Of a stretch of DNA of 64,000 nt, positions 38,601-50,600 are shown in pieces (position 1 is the stretch's first letter; each line of letters opens with the position of its first letter). Under the pieces are notes generated by a model, which saw only the letters and a list, made by a program, of their open reading frames with translations, did no database searches and was not told the origin of the DNA. The DNA is from Omphiscola glabra (Eukaryota; Mollusca; Gastropoda; Lymnaeidae), in contig OZ024811.1 of NCBI GenBank assembly GCA_964017045.1, positions 7,713,674 to 7,777,673 on the forward strand. Reading direction: 5' to 3'. The position numbers and the translations under genes were made by a program.

Positions 38601-41600
38601 GCTTATCAACAGAGTAGATAGTATCATTAAAAATGGGATTTCAAAAGAAAATATTGTAAACTATACAACTGACATTTATATATAATGTATTAAAATAATA
38701 AATATATGTTTACTCACCATGTGTGATGTGTAATACTGAATGTTTAATAGACATGTGTCATGTGTAATACTGAATGTTGAATGGACAAGTGTCACGTGTA
38801 ATACTGAATGTTTAATAGACAAGTCATATGTAGTGCTGACTTTTCCTTCACCATGTCAGATGTTCTGCTTGTTCACTCACCATATGAGATGTAATTAATG
38901 TTTACTCACCATATGAGATGTGTCTATATGGCTCATCATTCCGGGAGCATAAGGCCCCATGGGACCCATTACGCCAGGTGGACCTGTTGGCATAAGCTGA
39001 GGAGGTAGGTGACCAGACAAGAGGGGCTGGCCTTCTGCGTGATTTCGTAGTACATGGATAGCATCATCCAAATCCAACCTTTCTTCCATCCTACTCTGTA
39101 TCCAGAAACGTGGATGTTAAAAAAAATCTTTAAAAAAAAATTAGGTGAGAAGAAGTGTCAATAAATGTTACTGATTACCTTGAAATACCCTTTATAGTGT
39201 TTGGGCATATTTCTAACCTTTCTGAGGTTGGGCATATTTCTAATCCTTCCAAGAGTTTAGAAATATTTCTAGTCAGGTCTAAGTCAGGTCAATATTTTTG
39301 TCAAGACTAGGTTGACAATGTTTCTAAAAAATGATTTCTAAGAAATTAAAGCTAAAAAATTGCACTACAAATGGATGCCTAAATGTAGCCCAGGGTATTT
39401 CAAGTCACTAACAGGATCCATTTAAACTATATATATAAATGATAATAAATTAATATCCATTAAAAACATTTATCAATATTGTATCATTAACATGATTTTT
39501 AGATGGCAACATCTAAAGGTATTTTAAATTTAAACACCTGTTGAAGCAGTAAAAGGAAATCAAAGCAATAATAAACTGCAGGACAGATATTTGGTCAAAT
39601 CCAAATGATTTAGATAAACAGGTATAGTTATTAAACTGATGTACAAGAATTTAAACTGTATTCAATGAAGTCACATGCAAAGAAACATAGAGACCTTGTG
39701 TCAAGAGAGAGATGTCATTAAGTAATCAGTCCTGTTTACCCTCAAACTCCTAAAATCATACAATATTGTCTCAAAATGGTACAATACAGTATCTTAATAG
39801 TGATAAATAAAAATACAGTATACATGATGCATCCCACGTTGATTTAAGCTCAAGTCAAAAAAGTTAATATCTAAAGGACGTTTATATCACTATCTGCGGT
39901 CACTTTGTTTTGAAAACGTGTATCTGCAATTGATATCAATTAATATTAAGGTGAACCTGCTGATCACATTATCACAGTCTGCCATTGGTAAAAAATAAAG
40001 TTACTGGTGAAATTTAATGTGGTTCAAACAGTCAGTTCAGACATAAAATTAAATTTATTAAAATTAGAAATAACAAATTAAGCCGTCGTTAAAAAAACAA
40101 AAAAACCTACTAGTCTAAGTAAGTTATTTTAAACAAAAAGAAAGAATCAATATCTATTATGCCTTTTTCCCGTCAACATATTACAGTCTGAAAATATCAC
40201 AAGCTGTAAATGGGTGAAAGGAAGAGGGGGGTACTAAACATCCTAAAGCTGTTTTGATGCGTTATAAAAATAGATGTCAAAGGCCCTCTCAAATCCTATA
40301 AAATATGTCGAAATCTAATGTTGCTGCGCGGAACAGATGAGAATTCATTCTCTAGTTTTCTGTCGCAAAAATAATTATGTCACAAAATTACGCCTTAAAG
40401 CACTGAAGCAAACAAACGTGAGGAAGGGCCATCTGTAAATTATGTATGCAAAAAGTTAAATTTTCTACCCCTCCCCGAGTATCAGACTACAGTAACTACT
40501 TTTTGCAGTTACTTTATATCGCTTAGTGATTTACAATTGTCTTATTAATTTGTATACAACCCTTTGTTTTAGTTTATTTATTAGCTATTTCAAAGTGTAC
40601 TTATTAAAATTTAACACAGTGAAAACTTAAATTACTTTCTACATTAATTTCAGAAATTTCTACATCAATCTGTTCCATTTCTTCATCATCTAAACTGGCT
40701 AGTCAAGTAAACTTAGTAAACTTGTTGTGCATATTACAACTATGACCTTAAGACATGCTAATCTTTGAACTCTCTCCTAAATTTTTAACAAAAAAAAAAG
40801 ATGCAACAAGGGAAGTGATTCTTTAATTTACCATGCACAACTGGCCACAGAAGTTCGCTACTGAAAAATCTTAATCCAAGGAAAAGGAGTATCAAGCAAC
40901 ATGAAAAGCAGAATTCAGTTAGTGGCCACATTCAAATATGTTGTGATAAGAAACAATGATTGTCCAAACTTTGATGATAAAATTACCTTAGTTGATTGAG
41001 CAACTAAAATTAGAAGCATTTCAGCTTTTGTGGGTCAACAAAGGAAATTAACTTATGATATAATAAAATAGGATCCTCTATATTTTACATACTTCAGATG
41101 TTTTATTTGGATACTGGTTTTAGAGATTATAATTATACTGTTGCTATTCTAGTTCAAGTTTTATGAGTTTTACGCTTTCATATTTTACCAGTAGCTTTGG
41201 AGAATTTTATGCAATATTGTTCCTTTCCACAACATGAGAACTATTTAAATCAAGGGGCCATTTACCTCCAAGTGGTCCCGTAATACATGAATAGCATCTG
41301 ACAGTCTTTCATCTACCATTGGCTAGTGGTTTAAAAACAGGCGTTAGCCATTTTTATTTTAGGTCAATATAAGATGGGGTGCAACACAAACAGGGTATCA
41401 TTCACTAGCATTAACACAAACAGGGTGTCATTCACTATCATTAACACAAAAAGTTATCATTCACTTTCAGTAACATGTCACTGCAAAACACTTGTCCACT
41501 AAAGAATTAATCAAATCAAATTGTAAAATTAGAATAATGGTTGCTTTGATGAAGGCCAAAAAATAATTTTCAACTAATTTATTGCAACATTTTTTAAACC

Positions 41601-44600
41601 TTTATGTGCTCATAGGCGGCATTTAAAATTTATACTCAGAATTAATTGAATTTTTATTTCTAGAAACTTTTGTTTGAAAAATAAATAATACATAAGGTTA
41701 CAAAATAAAACAACTTTAATTAAAAGAAAAAACACCCATGCCACACAAATAATATGAAAAAAAACCTCAGTGCATATTTCTTTTTAGGAACAATTTTCAA
41801 AGGTTAGCTTACCAAAGAATGCAAATGGCTAGCTTCATAGTGTGATGATGTTCCGCTTTGGCTGACTGATCTGTTCCATTGTTGGGAAGGGGGACCTGTC
41901 AGAGAAAACAAATCATTTAGATCAAAATATCTCAGTTTCTAAATTGAAACAACAAATGTATTTTGCCCCAGTTTATTTTTTAAAATTTCTATAAAGTTAT
42001 ATTTTTAAGAGTTACTTACTTTATCCTCAAAATGTCAGTTAATAAATTTCAGTGTCTATGAATAATATTTGCAAAAGAAACTATAAATACACTAATAATT
42101 GCTTTCAGACAGAAGTATAAATATAAAGTAAAGGATCTTTTTCACTCCAGGATTATGGCATTAAATTATGAGGTTAAAACAGGGAAATAAAAAAATAAGT
42201 TATGGTATCTTAAATAACTTCTGATTTAGTAGATTGATTTGGAAATATAAAATAACTTTATTCAAAAGGTTTGATTTTGATAGCGAGGAATTCCATTTAC
42301 AGTGTAATGCTCCTGACATGCTGCTACAACTTAGAAACAGAGAAATTATACTTGATAGATATATTTACATCTTGATAGTGAAGTGTATGATTTAACAAAA
42401 AATAATTACAAATTCCTTATTCCTTCCTTATAGTTTTTTTCTATTGATGGGGAAGATTTAGTCCAGCAGCCTTTGTACTATTTTTTTTTCATGTAATACT
42501 ATTTTTTCCACACAGTTTAAGATGCTGTCTTCCAACTTCAGTGGTTGATTCTTCAAAAAAGCTGCATTACTGTGCTAACATGCCTATGTCAAAAAGAAAT
42601 TTAATCATAGTTGGGGATGATCAAGATGACTTTGAACCCAATATTTCTTGGTTACCACTGCACCAAAAGACTTAACAAAAATTATAGATCTATGGTTTTA
42701 CCTGGTGTAGGGGAGGAGACTGGTGTCGAGTGGTTCGATCCACCATAACTGCTGCTTGTCTGTTCAGTCGAATATATCTGGAATAATTATCAAAACTTAA
42801 CCAAGATCCACAAAACTATGTAAATATAAAAATTATTTATATAGATAGAGTGCATTAACAGATGTATAAATGACCTCCCTTTAAGGTTATCTTTCATCTA
42901 CAGCTAAATTACAAATTTAATTTCCTCTAAAGCTATTCAATCACTTGATTTTAAATATTTAAAAAATCTGGCATTTTTATTTCTTGAAAATTTAAATCAG
43001 TCTCCTAGTTCCTCTTTTGCACAGTACAGTTGTACAGACATTCACAAGACACATAAACAATGATTCTTTAAGTTGATACCGATGATTACAAACAGTTTAC
43101 AAGGCATATTTACACATTATTGTGACACTATTTCCAACTTACTGAGGCCAAGGCTTTACCAACTGCCATACCGGATGATGATGACACTGGCGGCCGTGAT
43201 GGCATTATGTCTGACCCGTTGATAGTTGGAGATGGTGCTCCTGTGTAGCCGGCTCCTGAGGAAGGCACACCAGCTCCGCCCACAGGCTGCCCTCCACGGA
43301 ACGATGACATGGGTGGCAGGCCGGAGGAAGACAGGACTTGCTGGTCTGGGGACACGGGATGGTGGTATGACTGCGGAGCAAATATACAAATAAAGTAGAG
43401 AAAAGAAAAAATGAACTGTCACTATTTATAAGGATGGTAGAGCAATTTTAATCTATAGTTCATTCTCCATTGATAGTTACTATGTTTTAAATTTACATTA
43501 AATTTGTTTGAAAACCTTTTAAGTTCATCAATAGGACTTTATTCTGCAATGTATTGATACAAATAAATAAACCAAAAATCAGATTGTTTGGATAGTTGGT
43601 CTAATTCATAAAAGATAATCTCACCCAATGGGATATATGATATCTCTGCATTAAAAGATATAACAAACAGAGCAATAAAAACTGCTGAAATGGACAGTGA
43701 GTCCAGAAAATCTAGCCTTGGGCCATAAATATAGCTCATCTAAAAAGGTGTACAGTGTATGCTGTTAAATGTGCATATAACCGTAATTATATAAAATAGC
43801 ACATTTGTACTGAATAACTCAGCATTTAGAAATGTGGTACATGTGCTAAGTCATTAGGTACAAGGTACTATAAAAAAAAAGTGCCCCCCCCCCCCCCAAA
43901 ACAGTTGAGTTTTTAGGGCAGACCACTCTTGTTGTAATGTAATTAATGGTGATAACAAGAGCCAAAGAAAGATTGTATCATAACACACAGGCTAAACAAA
44001 TTGAGTTACACTGATTGGTGGGGCATCTGGAAACTTGATGGCAGGAGGAAGGGGAGGGAACACAGATCAAAATGAGGAAACTAATGGATGACTTTTAAGA
44101 GTATAGTAGGCTATACAAACATTAGCATGGTCACTGTTTAACAAAACAACACCTAAACACACCCTTTAAATTCTCTAAGTTATATAAAGATTTTCAGATT
44201 GTTGTTTAGTTGTGAAGGGTAAACCATTAAAACTTGTTAAATCTTTTCAACATTATGTGCACATCATAAAAACATTCAAGTCCTTCAACAATAAATATAT
44301 AATTTATGATGGCCTAAACAGTGGCTATCTGTGTGTGTATGATAAAGACCATACATTTATAAAATTTATTATAAATGATGCTAAGAGTTTGTAGCATGGG
44401 TCTGGATTGGGGTCACAGGGTGATAGCTGGATATCCCCAGGCTTCCAATGAGTTCATCTTGTGTTAGTTCAACAATGGCTCCAAGGGACCATAAAGTGAT
44501 GATTTTATCAGCATTGACTCATTGCAAGTACTATTTTTTTTACAAGTTTCTTTGTTAAAGCGAGGGATTCTCACACTGTGCATATACAAGTTGGAATATT

Positions 44601-47600
44601 CGGTGCTCCATTAAAAGCCAACTACAAGTGAAGTCATTGTTAAGAAAACTACAAAGTCATCACCCATGGAGCTGGGTCCCATCTGAGGATGTTTAAATCG
44701 TTCTTTACAAGGGGTGCTTTTATTGGATAATTTGAGAAACAAGGTGTCATGGCAATATCTTAAGTTCATCTTACAACACAATTATTTTGTGTTTACCTGA
44801 TGCTTAGATAGGTTGGTGAGTTGGGGTGGGGTGATCATGGTGTGAGCCAGTGATAGAGAAATCAGAACTAGGCATTTAGCTAATTCTAATGAAACATTCC
44901 CATGAAGAGGAGCCAAAGTGGGCAAATATTTATATTGTAAATAAAATCGCAATACCCTTGAAATCTTAGGTGAAAAAATGTCTTGATTAATTTCATTATA
45001 ATATATAGGGCCAATGCAAAACCTTAAACACATTTTTCAGTAACATTTTAGGGGCCGTGTACATGAAACAAAAATATGACAATTTTGACACATACCCTAC
45101 CCCTTATAATATTATCTATCATTTCCATATTATATTTGTATTCCAACATTTGTATTCCCACACAAATAAAGTAAAAAACAAACAGAAAAAAGCAAATTTC
45201 AAGCAAAAATGATGTAACAAACAATTTGCTAATTGTAAGCAAAAACTACATTTTAGTTTTTAATATTGAACAATTTGAAAAACAGGATGAGTTCAAAAAA
45301 GAAAAGTGTTCAATACACCCCCACCCCCTCCCACTTTTAAAAATCAATTTTATGATTGAAACCTAAATAAATGTCCAGTGGTTGCTCAAATAAATAGAAA
45401 TTGAATGAGTCTCTAGGGCGTGGCAAGGAACCCTTGAATTCCATACTTCTGGGAGCTGGGAATAAGTTCAGTGGGTAAAGGGGAGGCAATTCAGGTCCCA
45501 TAGACAGATTCGGTTTAGCCATCTGGCTTTCATCAAGGAAAGTTAGGTTGTGAATAGAGAGAAGAGGAGAAATGAGAGGGATCTAGGAAAAATGGGAGTG
45601 ATAGAGATTTAGATGGGGGGCGGGGAGGGGGATTAAAAAGATTGCAGGACAGCTAGGAATTAAATAAACAAAAGAGAGAAAGGTAAAGGAATAAGAGTTA
45701 TGCCTAAATACTTGGCAATGAGATGAGGACAAGAAGCTGCTTTAACCTGAACTTGTGAATGTGATTATGGAAACATAATACACTTATATTGGGTCAACAG
45801 TAAGATTATTATATTATATGGTTCGACCATTGGTCATTATATGTAATATATATTCTCTTGTGTGTATGCCTCATAAAAAAGTGTATTTTGTCTCTTAATT
45901 ATTGCTTTTTTACACTGTTTAATTTACAGAAATTGTATTAAATAGAAAAATTGTGTTTAAAAAAAAAATAGTTGAGGTCATTTTAAAATTATGACCTGTT
46001 TTGACACATCTCAACATCCCATGAAACACATAGAGATTGTTGGCACAGAGCATATAGACCTATAAAGATTGCAATTAAAGGTTAAAAAAACAATGTAAGT
46101 TAAGGTAGGCTCTATTCATAGTGTACCCACCAAGTCTCCATGATGCTGCATGTTTGATGGGTAGGAAGACGGCTGAAATGTTCCGGAAGAGCCTGGAAGG
46201 AGTGAGGCTGGGTAAGAAGAGGGAAGGGCACCTGGACCCCCTGACCATTGGTCACTTGATCCAGGTGGATGGTCTAATTGAGGTGGAGGGAAAAAAAAAC
46301 AATTACATATACAAATATAAAAATATCAAATCTCTTCAAATTCAAATAGTTAACAGTCAGGAAAATTTTTATTACAGCCAACAATATTATTGTCGCCGGT
46401 ACTCCAATAGACCTCAGCCTTAAATAGTAATTAAAATAAAACAAATATATCTCTAAAAAGATGTTTAATATTAACTATTCTATAAATCAATTACTATAAA
46501 TAAATCATAAATATATCCTTTGGGAACAAGTAGTAAGATTCTACAAATGAACCATTTCTGAAAACTTAAGATGCCCAGTAATCAGTAATCAATTAACATT
46601 ATGAAAAAGTAATCAACAATTTTATGAAAATTCCGTAGGAAAACCTTGCATACATAATAAACAAAAAGCTTTTGGACAAAAGATAATTTGATTTAAAAAG
46701 TAATAGGATGGGGGCTTTGTGATGTAATTTGGTAACATTTTTCACATACAGCTATAATTCAAAATCATCACAAAAAGTATTTGCCAAATAATGGGCACTT
46801 TAATAAACAAAATCTATATTGTTCATTATCCTTAGTTTTAGGAGATACTCATTAGGCCAGACAGATGGGTGTTTAAATTAGAAAAATTTGGTAGAGTTTG
46901 AAACTATTTTTTATCAGCTTTCGTCTAGTTGCAAGAATCAGGTGAAAGAACTTACCCATAAAATATTCCCCATACATCCCAGGCTTGGGGGAATTGTATC
47001 TTGGGGAATCCTGGGGGAATTCATCTGGACCTGGTGAGTACACCTGGAAAAAACATAACAGTTAAATATTAATTAGAAATAGGACTAGAATTGATTTTCT
47101 GTGAGCTGGATACAATTGCTTGATCTAATAAATTATTATGGAATGAACAATACTTGAAACAAACAAAATAATACATTGTTAAGTAATATTTTAAAGGCTC
47201 TATAAATTAGCAGACAATAATGATAAAAACAGAACAAGGGAAACCATACAAACCATATCAAAGTGGTAACGTCCCTTTGCCATATTACATTTTTTAAAAT
47301 AAGGAAAATGTGTGTGTGTGTGTCCCCCATATAATTAAAGCCTTCAAGGGAAATAATTAATACAAACTAATGGGGTAATGATAGTTAACTCCACAGACAA
47401 GCATTAATTAGGAGATGGAAAAGTGATAAAACAATTCTAGGCTGAAGGGGAAGAGTGGGATGGCATGGGACAGCATTGTTCACATTTCCACAAAGGCACT
47501 AAGGTCCAGTGTGGCAGTTTTTTTTTTGGGGGGGGGGGGGGGAGAGAATAACATTATAATATTCACTCAGGCACAGGATGGGAATATCTTTTCCAATAGT

Positions 47601-50600
47601 GCCCTGTACTTGTTCGAAAGGTTGAAGTGAGGGTACAGTGTTATGCGAGTGGGTACAGTGTTATGAGAGTGAGTGGGGTCGTGTATGGTGTCTAAATTAT
47701 ATCCCAATAAGTCAATAAGCCTATGGCTTATGCCTCTGAGTAATTTTAGGTATATATATATATATAAAACATAGCCAGTCACCCAATAGATGATACAATG
47801 GAGTCTATCTGGAGTATCAAACAACTTCCAACGGTCAACTTCTTTTAAAGATTTTTTTTATTATTTACACCACTAGCTTACACTCGTTTGAATAACCGAG
47901 TGAAATATGATTGGCACCCTGGTGCTTTCAGTGCATCATTTTGCTGGCATGGTGGACTGTAGGGAGTTTTTATTCTTATACACAAAGATTTTGTAAATCA
48001 TTTATTTGTTGTTCAAATTTAGTATAAAAATGTTATACAAAGAGAATTCTCTTTTTAAAATAATTACAAGTGGTTTATCTTGTTCAACCAGATGTAATGT
48101 TATGTGTGTAGCTGGGGGATGCTAACAACATTTAAATGTCTGTGTTCCTTGAGATTTATCTTTCCTTGCCTTATGTTGTGCGATGACCCTATGACGTATG
48201 CCCTACACTCTACTCCACACAAATATGACCTTTAACCTTTGCTTTATTGTTTTATCCTTTCCACTGCACTAATGGCAGGGGATTTGTGACTTCCACTTGA
48301 TGGGTACATAACAGGGAAAACTTGTTTACTTAACACACTTATCTGATCTATGATATCTTAGATGTTTGACAGTATAGTGTTACACCAATGCCAGTTAGGT
48401 AATAGATTTTTTATAATACATTGGATGATAACATAGCTTTTTATTTTATTTATTTAATAAAATAATTTAGAACTCCAAGTATACAAGTGTAATGATACTT
48501 GCATACACAATTAACCTAATTAGTATATCTTTTTAAGGTTAAGATAATATAAAATGTGATTTTTTAATTTTAAGAGTTTTACCTGTTTGTTTCGTAAGCA
48601 CAGGAATATAATTATCTACATATTTTCCGAAATAGCTAATATAAAGCTCCACAAAACTGTAATAGGTTTAGCATATAAGGATGTACCCTGTTATTCAGCG
48701 GTGTACAGATTGTCACCTTATTTATTAGAATTAGTCTTACAGAAAAGTAGACATTTGTCCGACATGTGGAACATGACGACAATGATAAACAGTAACTTAA
48801 AAAACAAAAAAAACTTCTCATGTCAAGAGTGATAAAAGGTGGGGAAACAAATTCCTCCAGGCTAAGATTATCCCCCCCGTAACGACCCCTGTCCCCAATG
48901 AATGGTTGGTGGTGACCGTAAGGTTGTCCAGGAATAGACAACACCAAAAGGATTGGCTTACACAAAACATGTCCCAATGGTGCGACGTCAGGCGTTCTTA
49001 CATTGTCTGACACCCAGTGACCAGGAGTGACCAGCGCTCTTATCTCACCTTTCGACAAATGTGGTAGGAGTGTATCATTTGATTGCTATGGGCCATGGGG
49101 ACTATGTGATATGAGTGGTATTGTGTATGGTTGGCATAAACTATGAGTGTTGTGGGATATGAGATGTATGAGATATATTTCATGACATGAACAAGATAAC
49201 ATACGGAAAACCAACCAGCCAACGGACTAATTCAGCAGAATGGGAAATCATGGCTTGAACATATCAAGTTCACTATCATTTTGCAGTTCTATCGGACACA
49301 AAAAAGATAAGCTATTTGTTAATTCTATCGGACACAAAAAAAAGATAAGTTATTTGTTCATTCTATCGGACACAACAAAAGATAAGTTCTTTGTTCATTC
49401 TATCGGACACAACAAAATATAAGTTATTTGTTCATTCTATCGGACACAACAAAGGATAAGCTATTTGTTTATTCCCCATTTGTTTTGTTAGCTGACCAAG
49501 GCTTCTTGTCAGCACGTTAAAGTCTTGTTCATGTTTTGCCATACCCAGTGTTCTATATTTCCAATTACTAAACCCACATATAACATATGACACATCCTTA
49601 TTGGCGTAATTGGGTGTAGTGTGTCATAAGTGGTGAGATCTCGGTAATGCTGAAGGATTTGTCAAATGTTGGATACATGTGATCCTGAGTTTGGGTAGAG
49701 TGGAAGAAACGCATTTCAGGTCATGGAATATGAGCTATGCACACACACAAATACAACAAATCATGACTTTGCGCCACAGTTATGTCGTTCATGAAAATTT
49801 AATGTATGTTTTAAGTAGTGCACACAAATGCAACTTTCATGATAACATTGTGTTAAGTACTAATTTACTTGACGCCTGAACGTTGTAAAATTATCATTAA
49901 TGAACAACCATTCCTAGACCAAGGTGGGCAACCGTTGTCAAAATACCATAGTTGTGACGCATGATATTTACATTTAAAAAACAATACGTTCAAATCAAAT
50001 GAGAAAATAAGGCCGAAAGCTATTTAATAGAGCTGGTAACTCCAACAAATCGCGATACCACATAAGATAGGACTATAACAACAACATATAATACAAAACA
50101 ACAACGTCCTAAAAAGATAAAATTATCAAACTTTTGACAATGTGTCAATTATGAGATCAAAATCGTGAAAATCGTCTCTTAACTCAAAACTACACCAGCG
50201 CACTCAAAAATGTCATTTATAAACATTACATAAAATAGATTTGACAACTTCAATTGGGTTATGACTTATTTCATAAACGAAACACAAAATGAATTTAAAT
50301 GATAGACATAGCCTCCGTCACTTTGTTTCATTGCGAGACATGGTTGGAGACATAAAATAATAACAACATCCCATTCTGATAGTTGAGAAAAATATCCAAA
50401 AACGTCTCCAAACGTAAACCTCATACTATAATGTTATCATTCGTAATTTAAAGAGTAAACGACACAGCAGCCTGGTAAAAGCATTTCGATTTCATGACAA
50501 ATAATACTGTGGTTATTTATTAGTTACAGACTTAATTAAATTCTACTAAGCTCTATCATTTACTCACGTTCGAATATCTCGAGTGGCTTCCTTGGGGTAC

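Noticed and set aside
48636..49058. Minus-strand open frame of 140 codons in the first intron
   Set aside because: Considered as an E-protein exon ([10 protein letters not shown] segment), but no acceptor/donor pair in phase 0 was found and no family match.
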